Below the pieces are notes generated by a model that was not told the DNA's origin, ran no database searches, and saw nothing but the letters and a program-made list of their open reading frames with translations. Position numbers and translations under genes: made by a program. Shown here piece by piece: positions 6,808 to 14,231 of a stretch of 24,930 nt of DNA (position 1 is the first letter of the stretch; every line of letters starts with the position of its first letter). The stretch covers positions 1-24,930 of the forward strand of contig CAKRGM010000036.1 of assembly GCA_934330725.1 (NCBI GenBank), given 5' to 3'. This stretch comes from an uncultured Lachnospiraceae bacterium. GTDB lineage: Bacteria > Bacillota > Clostridia > Lachnospirales > Lachnospiraceae.

Positions 6808-7782
6808 TTACTTTGAAATACAGACTCCTACATTATACATGTAATCATCAACTGTCTTTTCCATGGCAAGTGCCTCATCTATATCATAGTCAACAAACTT
6901 ACCATTCTGATGTGCTACAATTCTGTTGCTTTTACCTTCTGCCAGAAGATCTACCGCATATGCGCCCATTATTGATGCATATACCCTGTCCTTGCATGTA
7001 GGTACTCCGCCTCTTTGTATAAATCCAAGTATATTGGCTCTGGCCTCAATCCCTGTTCTTTCCTGAATTATATGTGCCATTTCTTCTGAGTTACCAATAC
7101 CTTCTGCATTTACGATAATATGATGTTTCTTTCCCTTTTTCTGGCTTGCAAGCACATGTTCTACTATTTTATTTATGTCATTATCATACTTTTCCGGAAT
7201 AATTATATCCTCTGCGCCTGACGCGATTCCGCTGTATAAAGCAATATACCCGGCATGTCTTCCCATTACTTCTATAATGCCGCAGCGCTCATGGGACGTT
7301 GAGTTATCACGAATCTTATCAATAGCCTCCATACATGTATTAATTGCAGTGTCAAATCCTATTGTATAATCCGTGCATGGAATATCAAGATCTATGGTTC
7401 CCGGAACCCCTATTGTATTAATGCCCTCATGGGAGAGTTCCTTTGCACCTCTGAAAGAACCATCACCGCCTATTACAACGACTCCGTCAATATTATTGGC
7501 CCTGCAGTTGTTAACTGCCTTTATCTGACCTTCCTTTTCCATATATTCAAGACATCTTCCCGCATAAAGTATTGTTCCACCGCGGTTTATTATATCTGAT
7601 ACACTTTTATAATCCATATCGATAATATCGTTATTTATAAGGCCTTTATATCCGCTTCGTATTCCTTTTACCTTTATTCCCTTGTCAAGTGCTGTACGCA
7701 CAACTGAACGGACTGCTGCATTCATTCCACTGGAATCGCCGCCACTCGTCATAACCGCTATAGTCTTAACCTTATTTTCCAT
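6808..7782 (-). CDS. pfkA: ATP-dependent 6-phosphofructokinase
   Basis: Glycolytic kinase, fructose 6-phosphate + ATP to fructose 1,6-bisphosphate. It is 324 aa, the bacterial PfkA length. The ATP site has TSGGDSSGMNAA (12-23) and GGDGSF (105-110); the catalytic Asp is in PGTIDLD (127-133, D131); MGRHAG (173-178) and IQRGGVPTCKDR follow. Gly in GGDGS and in PGTID, in place of the Asp and Lys of PPi-dependent enzymes, marks it as ATP-dependent. TIDLD for TIDND is a variant I associate with Lachnospiraceae. SSGMN for the usual APGMN is less common. AAGGAG is five bases before the ATG. It starts 86 bases after dnaE with no terminator between, an arrangement shared with other Clostridia. Confidence 0.95.
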   Translation of the reverse strand: MENKVKTIAVMTSGGDSSGMNAAVRSVVRTALDKGIKVKGIRSGYKGLINNDIIDMDYKSVSDIINRGGTILYAGRCLEYMEKEGQIKAVNNCRANNIDGVVVIGGDGSFRGAKELSHEGINTIGVPGTIDLDIPCTDYTIGFDTAINTCMEAIDKIRDNSTSHERCGIIEVMGRHAGYIALYSGIASGAEDIIIPEKYDNDINKIVEHVLASQKKGKKHHIIVNAEGIGNSEEMAHIIQERTGIEARANILGFIQRGGVPTCKDRVYASIMGAYAVDLLAEGKSNRIVAHQNGKFVDYDIDEALAMEKTVDDYMYNVGVCISK

Positions 7783-7868
7783 CTTTTCTCCTTATATTGG
7801 CATGTCACCTGATACATTGTTCTGCAAATAACCTGACTCAAAACCTGCCTGAATCTTTGTACACTGTA

Positions 7869-10800
7869 CTAGGTTGTAACCACATTCTTATCCCCAAAAA
7901 TATTTCTCAAATCACTTAAGAGTTCTTCTGTAATCTGTACATTTCTACTGTCTGGAAGCATAGTTCTTACATCCTCTTTTGTACAGTATATAATAACTTT
8001 ATCATGTCCGTCAGAATCCTTCAACATATCAAATAACTTATGACTGTTTTGTTCATACTCTGATTTATCTTTAAATCTTATCCACAATTTTCTTGGAACA
8101 TCATTAAAATCTATAATTCTGTCTGCAATAATTTTTGCATCCTCATCAGCATTTGCATTTACTTTTCCTGTTATAAATATTTTGCCTGCATTATCAATAA
8201 CACTCCTGTAAGTATTATATACCCTTGGAAATACAACGACTTCCACAGTTCCCACAAGATCCTCCAGTGTAAGAAATGCCATAAGCTGTCCGGTTTTGGT
8301 AGACTTAACCGTCTTATCCATTATCATCCCGCCGATAGTCTCAGACTGTTTGTCCTTTACCTTTGGCTCGCCTGTCTCCTCATCAATCTCAAAATCAGTT
8401 GAAACTGCAGAAACATGCTTTTTCCACATTGCAGCATATTCATCGAGAGGATGTCCACTTACATACACACCAAGTACATCCTTCTCAAACGAAAGGATTT
8501 CTCCCTTTGTATACTCGCTTACGTCCGGCATCTTTACTTCAAATTCTGCTTTTGTTTCTTCATCTGCAAAATCAAATAAAGACATCTGTCCTGATATGGC
8601 ATCCTTGCTTTGTTTTGCTGCATCATCAAGCAGCCGTGTATATATAAACATCATCTGACGGCGTTTATTGCCAAATGTATCAAATGCTCCTGATTTTATA
8701 AGATTTTCAAGTGTTCTTTTGTTTAACTCATTTATCATTCTGTTTATAAAATCAGACAGACTTGTAAATTTACCATTAGCATTGCGTTCTTTTATAAGAG
8801 CCTCAATTGTAGGTCTTCCAAGGCTTTTTATTGCTGAAAGTCCAAATCTTATTGCATTATCTGATACTGAAAATCCCATATCAGACTCATTTACATCAGG
8901 TGGAAGTATTTTTATATTCATCTGGCGGCACGCATATATATAACCGGCTACCTTATCTGTATTATCAACAACTGATGTCATAAGCGCTGCCATAAATTCA
9001 GCCGGATAGTATGTCTTTAAAAATGCTGTCTGGAATGATACAACTGCATAACATGCCGCATGTGATTTGTTAAATGCATACTTTGCAAAATCAATCATGT
9101 TATCATATATCTTTCCTGCCACTTTTTCATCTATTCCATTATTAATACAGCCCTTTACGCCTTCCTCTTCATTTCCATAGATAAAATTCTTACGTTCCTG
9201 TTCCATTACGTAAGCCTTTTTCTTTGACATGGCCCTTCGCACCAGATCGCTTCGTCCCCATGAATATCCTGCCAGATCTCTTACTATCTGCATTACCTGC
9301 TCCTGATATACAATACATCCATATGTAGGTTTAAGTATAGGCTCAAGCTGCGGACAATCATAAACAATATTACTCTGGTTGTTTTTTCCTTCTATATACT
9401 GAGGTATAAAATCCATTGGACCCGGTCTGTAAAGCGATATGCCGGCTATCAGGTCTTCAATATTTCGTGGCTTTAATTCCTTCATGAAGTTTTTCATACC
9501 TGCACTTTCAAGCTGGAATATACCCTCACATTTACCTGAACTTATATAGTCATATACTTTTGGATCTGCATAATCTATCTTATTAATATCAAAATCCGGA
9601 TTTTTACGTTTAACAAGATCAGATGCATCGCGAATAACCGTAAGAGTTCTAAGCCCTAAGAAATCCATCTTTAAAAGTCCAAGTTCTTCAAGCGTTGTCA
9701 TTACAAACTGGGCTACTACTGCTCCATCTGAGCCAACTGACAATGGCACATACTCGTCTACAGCTTTCTGGCTTATAAGTACTCCGGCCGCATGCATCGA
9801 TGCATGACGCGGAAGGCCTTCAAGTCTTTTACTCTTATCTATAAGATCTTTAACCTGCGGATCTGTATCATATATACTTTTAAGATCCGGGTTAAGCTTT
9901 AATGCCTTATCTATTGTAATTCCAAGTTCTCTTGGAATCATTTTGGCTATTGTATCAACCATGGCATAAGGAAGATCAAGCACCCTTCCAACATCCTTAA
10001 TTACAGCTCTTGCTGCCATTGTTCCAAATGTTACGATCTGTACCACTCTGTCCTTACCATATTTTCTTACTACGTAATCTATGACCTCCTGGCGTCTTTC
10101 ATAGCAGAAATCAACGTCGATATCGGGCATGGAAACTCGTTCGGGATTCAGGAAACGCTCAAAAATAAGATTATATTTTATCGGATCTATATCTGTAATA
10201 CCAAGGCAGTATGAAACAATGCTTCCGGCTGCTGAACCTCTTCCCGGTCCTACTGCAATATCATTTGTTTTTGCAAAATTAATGTAGTCCCATACAATAA
10301 GGAAATAATCGACGTATCCCATTGTTTTTATTACTGAAAGTTCATACTCAAGACGTTTCTTCTTTTCCTCAATATCGGCATCACCTTCATACCTTTTTTT
10401 CATGCCATTATCACAAAGGTAATTAAGATATGTCCATGAATCAAATCCTTCAGGCACCTCATATTTTGGAAGCTTCGTTACACCAAATTCTATTTCAACA
10501 TTACAGCGCTCAGCAATCTTATGTGTGTTCGTAATTGCCTGTGGTGCATATTTAAACAGTTGTGCCATCTCTTCCGGTGACTTACAGTAATACTGTCCAC
10601 CTTCATAGCGCATACGGTTCTCATCTGTAACCTTTTTTCCGGTCTGTATACACAGGAGAATATCATGGGCATCAGCATCCTCGGCATATGTATAATGAAT
10701 ATCATTTGTTGCAACCAGTTCTATATCAAGCTCATGTGACATCTTAACAAGCTGCTGGTTTACATAGGTCTGCTCCGGTATTCCATGATCCTGCAGTTCG

Positions 10801-11318
10801 AGAAAGAAATTGCCTTTTCCGAATATCTTCTCATATTTTTTAGCAGCCTCGCATCCATTTTCGTATAACCCTCTTGCAAGATTTCTCTGCACTTCACCTG
10901 CAAGACATGCACTTAACGCTATTATTCCCTCATGGTATTGTTCTAACACTTCGTAATCTACTCTTGGTTTGTAATAAAAACCTTCCGTAAAGCCACGTGA
11001 CACTATCTTCATAAGGTTTGAATAACCTTTGTTATTCTCAGCAAGGAGTACAAGATGGTAATATCTGTCAGAATTATCACCTGCTTCTTTCTCAAATCTT
11101 GAACCCGGTGCCACATATACCTCGCATCCAAGAATTGGCTTTATTCCATTATCTTTGCAGGCCCTGTAGAAATCAATTACACCATACATGACACCATGGT
11201 CTGTTATTGCCATACTATCCATTCCAAGTTCTTTTGCCCTTGCTGTTATCTCTTTTATTTTACTCGAACCATCCAGTAATGAATACTCTGTATGGACATG
11301 CAGATGAGTAAATTCCAT
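7869..11318 (-). CDS. dnaE: DNA polymerase III subunit alpha, DnaE type
   Basis: Replicative-type C-family DNA polymerase of 1149 aa. Domains in order: a PHP domain (about 1-285, from EFTHLHVHTEYSLLDG), the polymerase palm with GPGRGSAAGS near residue 357, catalytic aspartates in PDIDVDF near 396-402 and in KMDFLGLRTLT near 550, fingers, a helix-hairpin-helix region, and an OB-fold at about 990-1070 (IGGMIMDKTVKSTKTG, then AFLTLEDLVGTVEVVVFP). All nine PHP metal ligands known from active PHP exonucleases appear present. There is no separate epsilon-like domain, so this is DnaE and not PolC. The ATG at 11318 is chosen because the family begins at FTHLHVH and GAGG lies nine bases upstream; an in-frame GTG at 11333 has its purine run too close. 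It heads the unit with pfkA. Confidence 0.96.
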   Translation of the reverse strand: MEFTHLHVHTEYSLLDGSSKIKEITARAKELGMDSMAITDHGVMYGVIDFYRACKDNGIKPILGCEVYVAPGSRFEKEAGDNSDRYYHLVLLAENNKGYSNLMKIVSRGFTEGFYYKPRVDYEVLEQYHEGIIALSACLAGEVQRNLARGLYENGCEAAKKYEKIFGKGNFFLELQDHGIPEQTYVNQQLVKMSHELDIELVATNDIHYTYAEDADAHDILLCIQTGKKVTDENRMRYEGGQYYCKSPEEMAQLFKYAPQAITNTHKIAERCNVEIEFGVTKLPKYEVPEGFDSWTYLNYLCDNGMKKRYEGDADIEEKKKRLEYELSVIKTMGYVDYFLIVWDYINFAKTNDIAVGPGRGSAAGSIVSYCLGITDIDPIKYNLIFERFLNPERVSMPDIDVDFCYERRQEVIDYVVRKYGKDRVVQIVTFGTMAARAVIKDVGRVLDLPYAMVDTIAKMIPRELGITIDKALKLNPDLKSIYDTDPQVKDLIDKSKRLEGLPRHASMHAAGVLISQKAVDEYVPLSVGSDGAVVAQFVMTTLEELGLLKMDFLGLRTLTVIRDASDLVKRKNPDFDINKIDYADPKVYDYISSGKCEGIFQLESAGMKNFMKELKPRNIEDLIAGISLYRPGPMDFIPQYIEGKNNQSNIVYDCPQLEPILKPTYGCIVYQEQVMQIVRDLAGYSWGRSDLVRRAMSKKKAYVMEQERKNFIYGNEEEGVKGCINNGIDEKVAGKIYDNMIDFAKYAFNKSHAACYAVVSFQTAFLKTYYPAEFMAALMTSVVDNTDKVAGYIYACRQMNIKILPPDVNESDMGFSVSDNAIRFGLSAIKSLGRPTIEALIKERNANGKFTSLSDFINRMINELNKRTLENLIKSGAFDTFGNKRRQMMFIYTRLLDDAAKQSKDAISGQMSLFDFADEETKAEFEVKMPDVSEYTKGEILSFEKDVLGVYVSGHPLDEYAAMWKKHVSAVSTDFEIDEETGEPKVKDKQSETIGGMIMDKTVKSTKTGQLMAFLTLEDLVGTVEVVVFPRVYNTYRSVIDNAGKIFITGKVNANADEDAKIIADRIIDFNDVPRKLWIRFKDKSEYEQNSHKLFDMLKDSDGHDKVIIYCTKEDVRTMLPDSRNVQITEELLSDLRNIFGDKNVVTT

Positions 11319-11354
11319 ACCTTTTAACCTCACGCCTTTCTTTATTTAAGCCTT

Positions 11355-11392
11355 GAAAAGTCAAAGAGTGCATTTAAACCCTTTGACTTTTC
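11355..11392 (-). terminator. Perfect 12-bp hairpin between ftsH and dnaE
   Basis: GAAAAGTCAAAG (11355-11366) and CTTTGACTTTTC (11381-11392) form a perfect stem with a 14-base loop. Taking GTCAAAG/CTTTGAC as the core leaves AAAA on one side and TTTT on the other, so it can act as a short-U terminator in either direction. The U run is only four long, so some read-through from ftsH into dnaE is possible. No clear promoter was found between here and dnaE. Confidence 0.55.
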
Positions 11393-11427
11393 CTGTTATT
11401 GTGTTCTGTTGTAAATATACGTACTTC

Positions 11428-13689
11428 TTATCTGGAATCAGTATCCGTATCTTCATTTTCTAATTCTTTATTTTCTGATGTTTCTTTTTCTGAAACCTGA
11501 TTATCCGAAACTTCATTATCTGATGTTTCATTGTCTGATGTTTCATTATCTAAAGTCTGTTGTTCTGCCACCGGTTGTGGTGAGTCTTCTTTTTTTAGAT
11601 TAACAGTTCCTTTAAGGCTCTTATCTTTTTCCTCTATGCTCTTCCAGAAATTATCATCTTCAACTGCTTCCTTATTAACTGTTGATGAATATGTTCCATC
11701 TTCATTAAATGAAACACTCTCTGCGACTTTCTCTGACTTGGTCATGTTATCTGTATCAACCGGTTCCGGAATTCCCTTTTCTCTTCTGTATATCTTCATA
11801 AATTCTTTTCCGGTAATCGTTTCTTTATCATATAAGTACCTGGCGATTGCATCAAGCACGCTTCTGTTTTCACATAACAATTTCTTTGCCTCTTCAAAGC
11901 ATTTTTTAAGAAGCAGTTTAACCTCTGTATCAATCATCGCAGCTGTCTTATCTGAGCAGTTAAGACGTGCACTTCCATCAAGATACTTACTTTCTACAGT
12001 CTCAAGACTCATAAGTCCGAATTCATCTGACATACCATACTGTGTGATCATTGCCCTTGCAATCTGCGTTGCCTTCTCTATATCATTTGAAGCACCGGTT
12101 GTAACCGTATCAAATACCACTTCTTCCGCTGCACGTCCGCCAAGAAGTGTAACAAGACGTGTAAGAAGCTCATCTTTTGTCATAAGATATTTTTCTTCTT
12201 CCGGAACCTGCATTACATAACCTAATGAACCCATTGTTCTTGGAACGATTGTAATCTTCTGTACAGGCTCTGAATTCTTCTTTAATGCTGTAATAAGCGC
12301 ATGACCAACTTCATGATATGCAACTGTACGTTTTTCTTCTTTACTTAATATTCTGTCCTTCTTTTCCTTACCTGCTATAACAACTTCAACGGCTTCAAAC
12401 AGGTCTTTTTGTGAAACGACCTTTCTTCCGTCCTTAACAGCTGCTATTGCTGCCTCATTAATCATATTGGCAAGATCTGAACCTACTGCTCCGCTTGTTG
12501 CAAGTGCTATAGCCTCAAGATCTACTGTGTCATCCATAAGAACATCCTTTGAATGAACCTTTAATGTATCAATTCTTCCCTTAAGATCAGGCTTATCTAC
12601 AATAATTCTTCTGTCGAAACGACCAGGTCTTAAAAGTGCCTTATCAAGTACTTCAGGTCTGTTTGTAGCTGCAAGGATAAACAAGCCCTTTGATGAATCG
12701 AAACCATCCATCTCGGCAAGCAGCTGGTTAAGTGTCTGCTCACGTTCATCATTTCCACCGCCATATCTTGAATCACGACTCTTACCTATTGCATCAATCT
12801 CATCTATGAAAATAATACATGGTGCCTGTTTCTGCGCTTCTTTAAATAAATCCCTTACTCTTGATGCACCTACACCAACAAACATTTCGACGAAATCTGA
12901 ACCTGCAAGAGAAAAGAATGGTACTTTTGCCTCACCTGCTACTGCTTTTGCAAGAAGTGTTTTACCTGTTCCCGGAGGACCTACAAGCAATGCACCCTTT
13001 GGAAGCTTTGCACCAATGTTTGTATATTTATCAGGATTATGAAGGAAATCAACTATTTCGGTAAGAGATTCTTTCGCTTCATCCTGTCCTGCAACATCCT
13101 TGAATGTAACACCTGTTTCCTTCTGGACATATACCTTGGCATTGGACTTGCCAACACCCATTCCGCCCATCATTCCACCACCCTGTGAAATCTTTCTGTA
13201 AACAAATGTAAACATTACTGCTATCAGCACAAATGGAAGCACATATACAAAAATAAACTCAATAATTGATGCCCCCTGTGCAGGTATATCCCCGGAGAAC
13301 TTTATTTTCTTATCCTTAAGTGTCTGAACAAGCTGTGTGTCATTTACATAGCCTGTATAATACGTATAAGAAACCCCTGTGATATTAGTAATATCCTTAT
13401 TATCAGATGATGTCTCATTCTTTGGCTTTATAAGTATTCTGTCAGAATCAAGCTCAACCTCTGATACCTCATCCTTATCAAGCATTTCCATAAATTCTGT
13501 ATACGTTATTTCCTTATTAGTTGCATCCTTATACATTGAATTCAAAAATGAAATTCCCAGCATTGTAATTATGGCTGCAACAATAATTATAATCACCGTA
13601 TTAATGTTTTTAGGCTTTTTGTCATTATTGGAATTATTACCATTATTCAGATTATTCCTGTTATTGTTATTACCGTAGTTGTTGTCCAT
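11428..13689 (-). CDS. ftsH: ATP-dependent zinc metalloprotease FtsH
   Basis: Membrane-anchored AAA+ protease that degrades membrane and short-lived cytosolic proteins as a hexamer. It is 753 aa, longer than the usual 610-650. An Asn-rich N-terminus (about 2-22) precedes membrane helix 1 (about 31-50), an extracytoplasmic domain, and helix 2 (about 142-164). The AAA domain has GPPGTGKT (237-244), Walker B IIFIDE (292-297), the pore region FVEMFVG (266-272) and the SRH ATNRPEVLDKALLRPGRFDR. The protease has HEVGH (459-463) with third zinc ligand D536. The extra length is mainly a low-complexity acidic tail: residues 714 onward are near-perfect pentapeptides (DNETS, DNETS, DNEVS, DNQVS, EKETS). 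GGAGGAGA lies just before the ATG. It has its own promoter and a long leader. Confidence 0.96.
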   Translation of the reverse strand: MDNNYGNNNNRNNLNNGNNSNNDKKPKNINTVIIIIVAAIITMLGISFLNSMYKDATNKEITYTEFMEMLDKDEVSEVELDSDRILIKPKNETSSDNKDITNITGVSYTYYTGYVNDTQLVQTLKDKKIKFSGDIPAQGASIIEFIFVYVLPFVLIAVMFTFVYRKISQGGGMMGGMGVGKSNAKVYVQKETGVTFKDVAGQDEAKESLTEIVDFLHNPDKYTNIGAKLPKGALLVGPPGTGKTLLAKAVAGEAKVPFFSLAGSDFVEMFVGVGASRVRDLFKEAQKQAPCIIFIDEIDAIGKSRDSRYGGGNDEREQTLNQLLAEMDGFDSSKGLFILAATNRPEVLDKALLRPGRFDRRIIVDKPDLKGRIDTLKVHSKDVLMDDTVDLEAIALATSGAVGSDLANMINEAAIAAVKDGRKVVSQKDLFEAVEVVIAGKEKKDRILSKEEKRTVAYHEVGHALITALKKNSEPVQKITIVPRTMGSLGYVMQVPEEEKYLMTKDELLTRLVTLLGGRAAEEVVFDTVTTGASNDIEKATQIARAMITQYGMSDEFGLMSLETVESKYLDGSARLNCSDKTAAMIDTEVKLLLKKCFEEAKKLLCENRSVLDAIARYLYDKETITGKEFMKIYRREKGIPEPVDTDNMTKSEKVAESVSFNEDGTYSSTVNKEAVEDDNFWKSIEEKDKSLKGTVNLKKEDSPQPVAEQQTLDNETSDNETSDNEVSDNQVSEKETSENKELENEDTDTDSR

Positions 13690-13731
13690 TGTCTCCTCCC
13701 GTCTGCGGTCGTATTTATATTAAGTATAAAC

Positions 13732-13821
13732 CGGAAATATCTCACTTATATATAACAGTATCATATAACATACCACATCATACCGTATAACATTGTCAGA
13801 ATTATATTTCCGTATGAGATA
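13732..13821 (-). other. Structured ftsH 5' leader with competing inverted repeats
   Basis: Within the predicted ftsH leader on the minus strand, CGGAAATAT (13804-13812) can pair with ATATTTCCG (13732-13740). TATCTCA just before the first can pair with TGAGATA just before the second. The two pairings cross, so they are mutually exclusive or form a pseudoknot. The plus strand of the region between also holds three copies of TATAACA (13751-13757, 13764-13770, 13786-13792). No known riboswitch is recognised. Confidence 0.35.
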
Positions 13822-13852
13822 ATTATTATTATCTTAAACTAACTTAAATTTA

Positions 13853-13881
13853 ATTATAAATATTATGTTTGCATAAATCAA
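13853..13881 (-). promoter_or_regulatory. Candidate sigma-A promoter for ftsH
   Basis: On the minus strand a -35 TTGATT (13876-13881, four of six), a 17-base spacer and a perfect -10 TATAAT (13853-13858). Transcription would start near 13846, leaving a leader of about 155 bases before the ftsH ATG. Confidence 0.6.
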
Positions 13882-13949
13882 TAAAAAAAGCCTAAAACTA
13901 AAATTAAACATCCATTATTATTTATGTAAAAATATTTTTAAAATATGTG

Positions 13950-13978
13950 TGGAAATTAATTATATTTAGTTGTATAAT
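13950..13978 (+). promoter_or_regulatory. Candidate sigma-A promoter for pyrG
   Basis: A -35 TGGAAA (13950-13955, four of six), a 17-base spacer and a perfect -10 TATAAT (13973-13978). The start would be near 13985, giving a leader of about 245 bases. A second possible extended -10, TGTGATAAT (14082-14090 region), lies closer to the gene but has no good -35. The start region lacks the GGGC needed for B. subtilis-type reiterative control of pyrG. Confidence 0.55.
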
Positions 13979-14004
13979 ATTATTAATATTGCAAAGAATC
14001 ATAG

Positions 14005-14088
14005 CCGGTAGTGAATTAATATGCTGCCGGATATTTGTTTTTACAGCATATTGCTGCAATATATTTTGTTTTTTATCATTTGTGATAA
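14005..14088 (+). promoter_or_regulatory. pyrG leader with mutually exclusive hairpins (possible attenuator)
   Basis: Hairpin 1 pairs CCGGTAG (14005-14011) with CTGCCGG (14024-14030), with one G-U pair and a 12-base loop, and is followed by ATATTTGTTTTT, so it looks like a terminator. An alternative stem pairs AATATGCTG (14018-14026) perfectly with CAGCATATT (14044-14052) and would destroy hairpin 1. A third hairpin, ATATTG/CAATAT (14048-14053 with 14057-14062), competes with the alternative stem and is followed by TTTTGTTTTTT. A fourth, TTATCA/TGATAA (14073-14078 with 14083-14088), follows. The pairings are read from the sequence; regulation is inferred. Confidence 0.5.
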
Positions 14089-14101
14089 TAGCATTTTATG
14101 A
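14021..14101 (+). CDS. Possible 26-codon leader peptide upstream of pyrG
   Basis: An ATG at 14021 opens a 26-codon reading frame ending in TGA at 14099-14101. The peptide would be very hydrophobic, with stretches such as SILLQYILFFIIC and many U-rich codons (TTT, ATT, TTG, TAT). The only upstream purine motif is GGTAG nine bases away, so translation is uncertain. Its stop codon overlaps the base of the large 14100-14164 stem, the layout expected if a translating ribosome affects that stem. It could equally be a chance ORF in AT-rich leader RNA. Confidence 0.2.
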   Translation: MLPDICFYSILLQYILFFIICDNSIL

Positions 14102-14174
14102 TATCAGGGTCTAAAGGTCTAAAGCCGTTTATGCTTGCACTATATGAGTTTTTACCCTGACATCATTTTATTAC
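14100..14174 (+). other. Large stem-loop directly upstream of pyrG, terminator-like
   Basis: GAT-A-TCAGGGT (14100-14110) pairs with ACCCTGA-C-ATC (14154-14164): ten base pairs with one A-C mismatch, closed over a 43-base loop that contains CTAAAG twice (14111-14116 and 14119-14124). It is followed by ATTTTATTAC, a weak U-rich tail. It lies 57 bases before the pyrG ribosome site and may be an attenuator or another regulatory element. Confidence 0.4.
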
Positions 14175-14231
14175 AAAATAATCAAAATAAAAGTAATTTC
14201 AAACAGCCTAACAGGCAGAATGGAGGAAACA

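Noticed and set aside
6813..7369. Plus-strand frames of about 60 aa within pfkA
   Set aside because: Antisense shadows of a complete conserved enzyme gene.
11531..12220. 229-aa plus-strand open frame
   Set aside because: It is antisense to a fully conserved part of ftsH (protease domain) and shows no motif of its own.
13985..14000. B. subtilis-like reiterative (GGGC) control of pyrG
   Set aside because: The predicted start region reads TATTGCAAAG; no G run lies at a plausible start.
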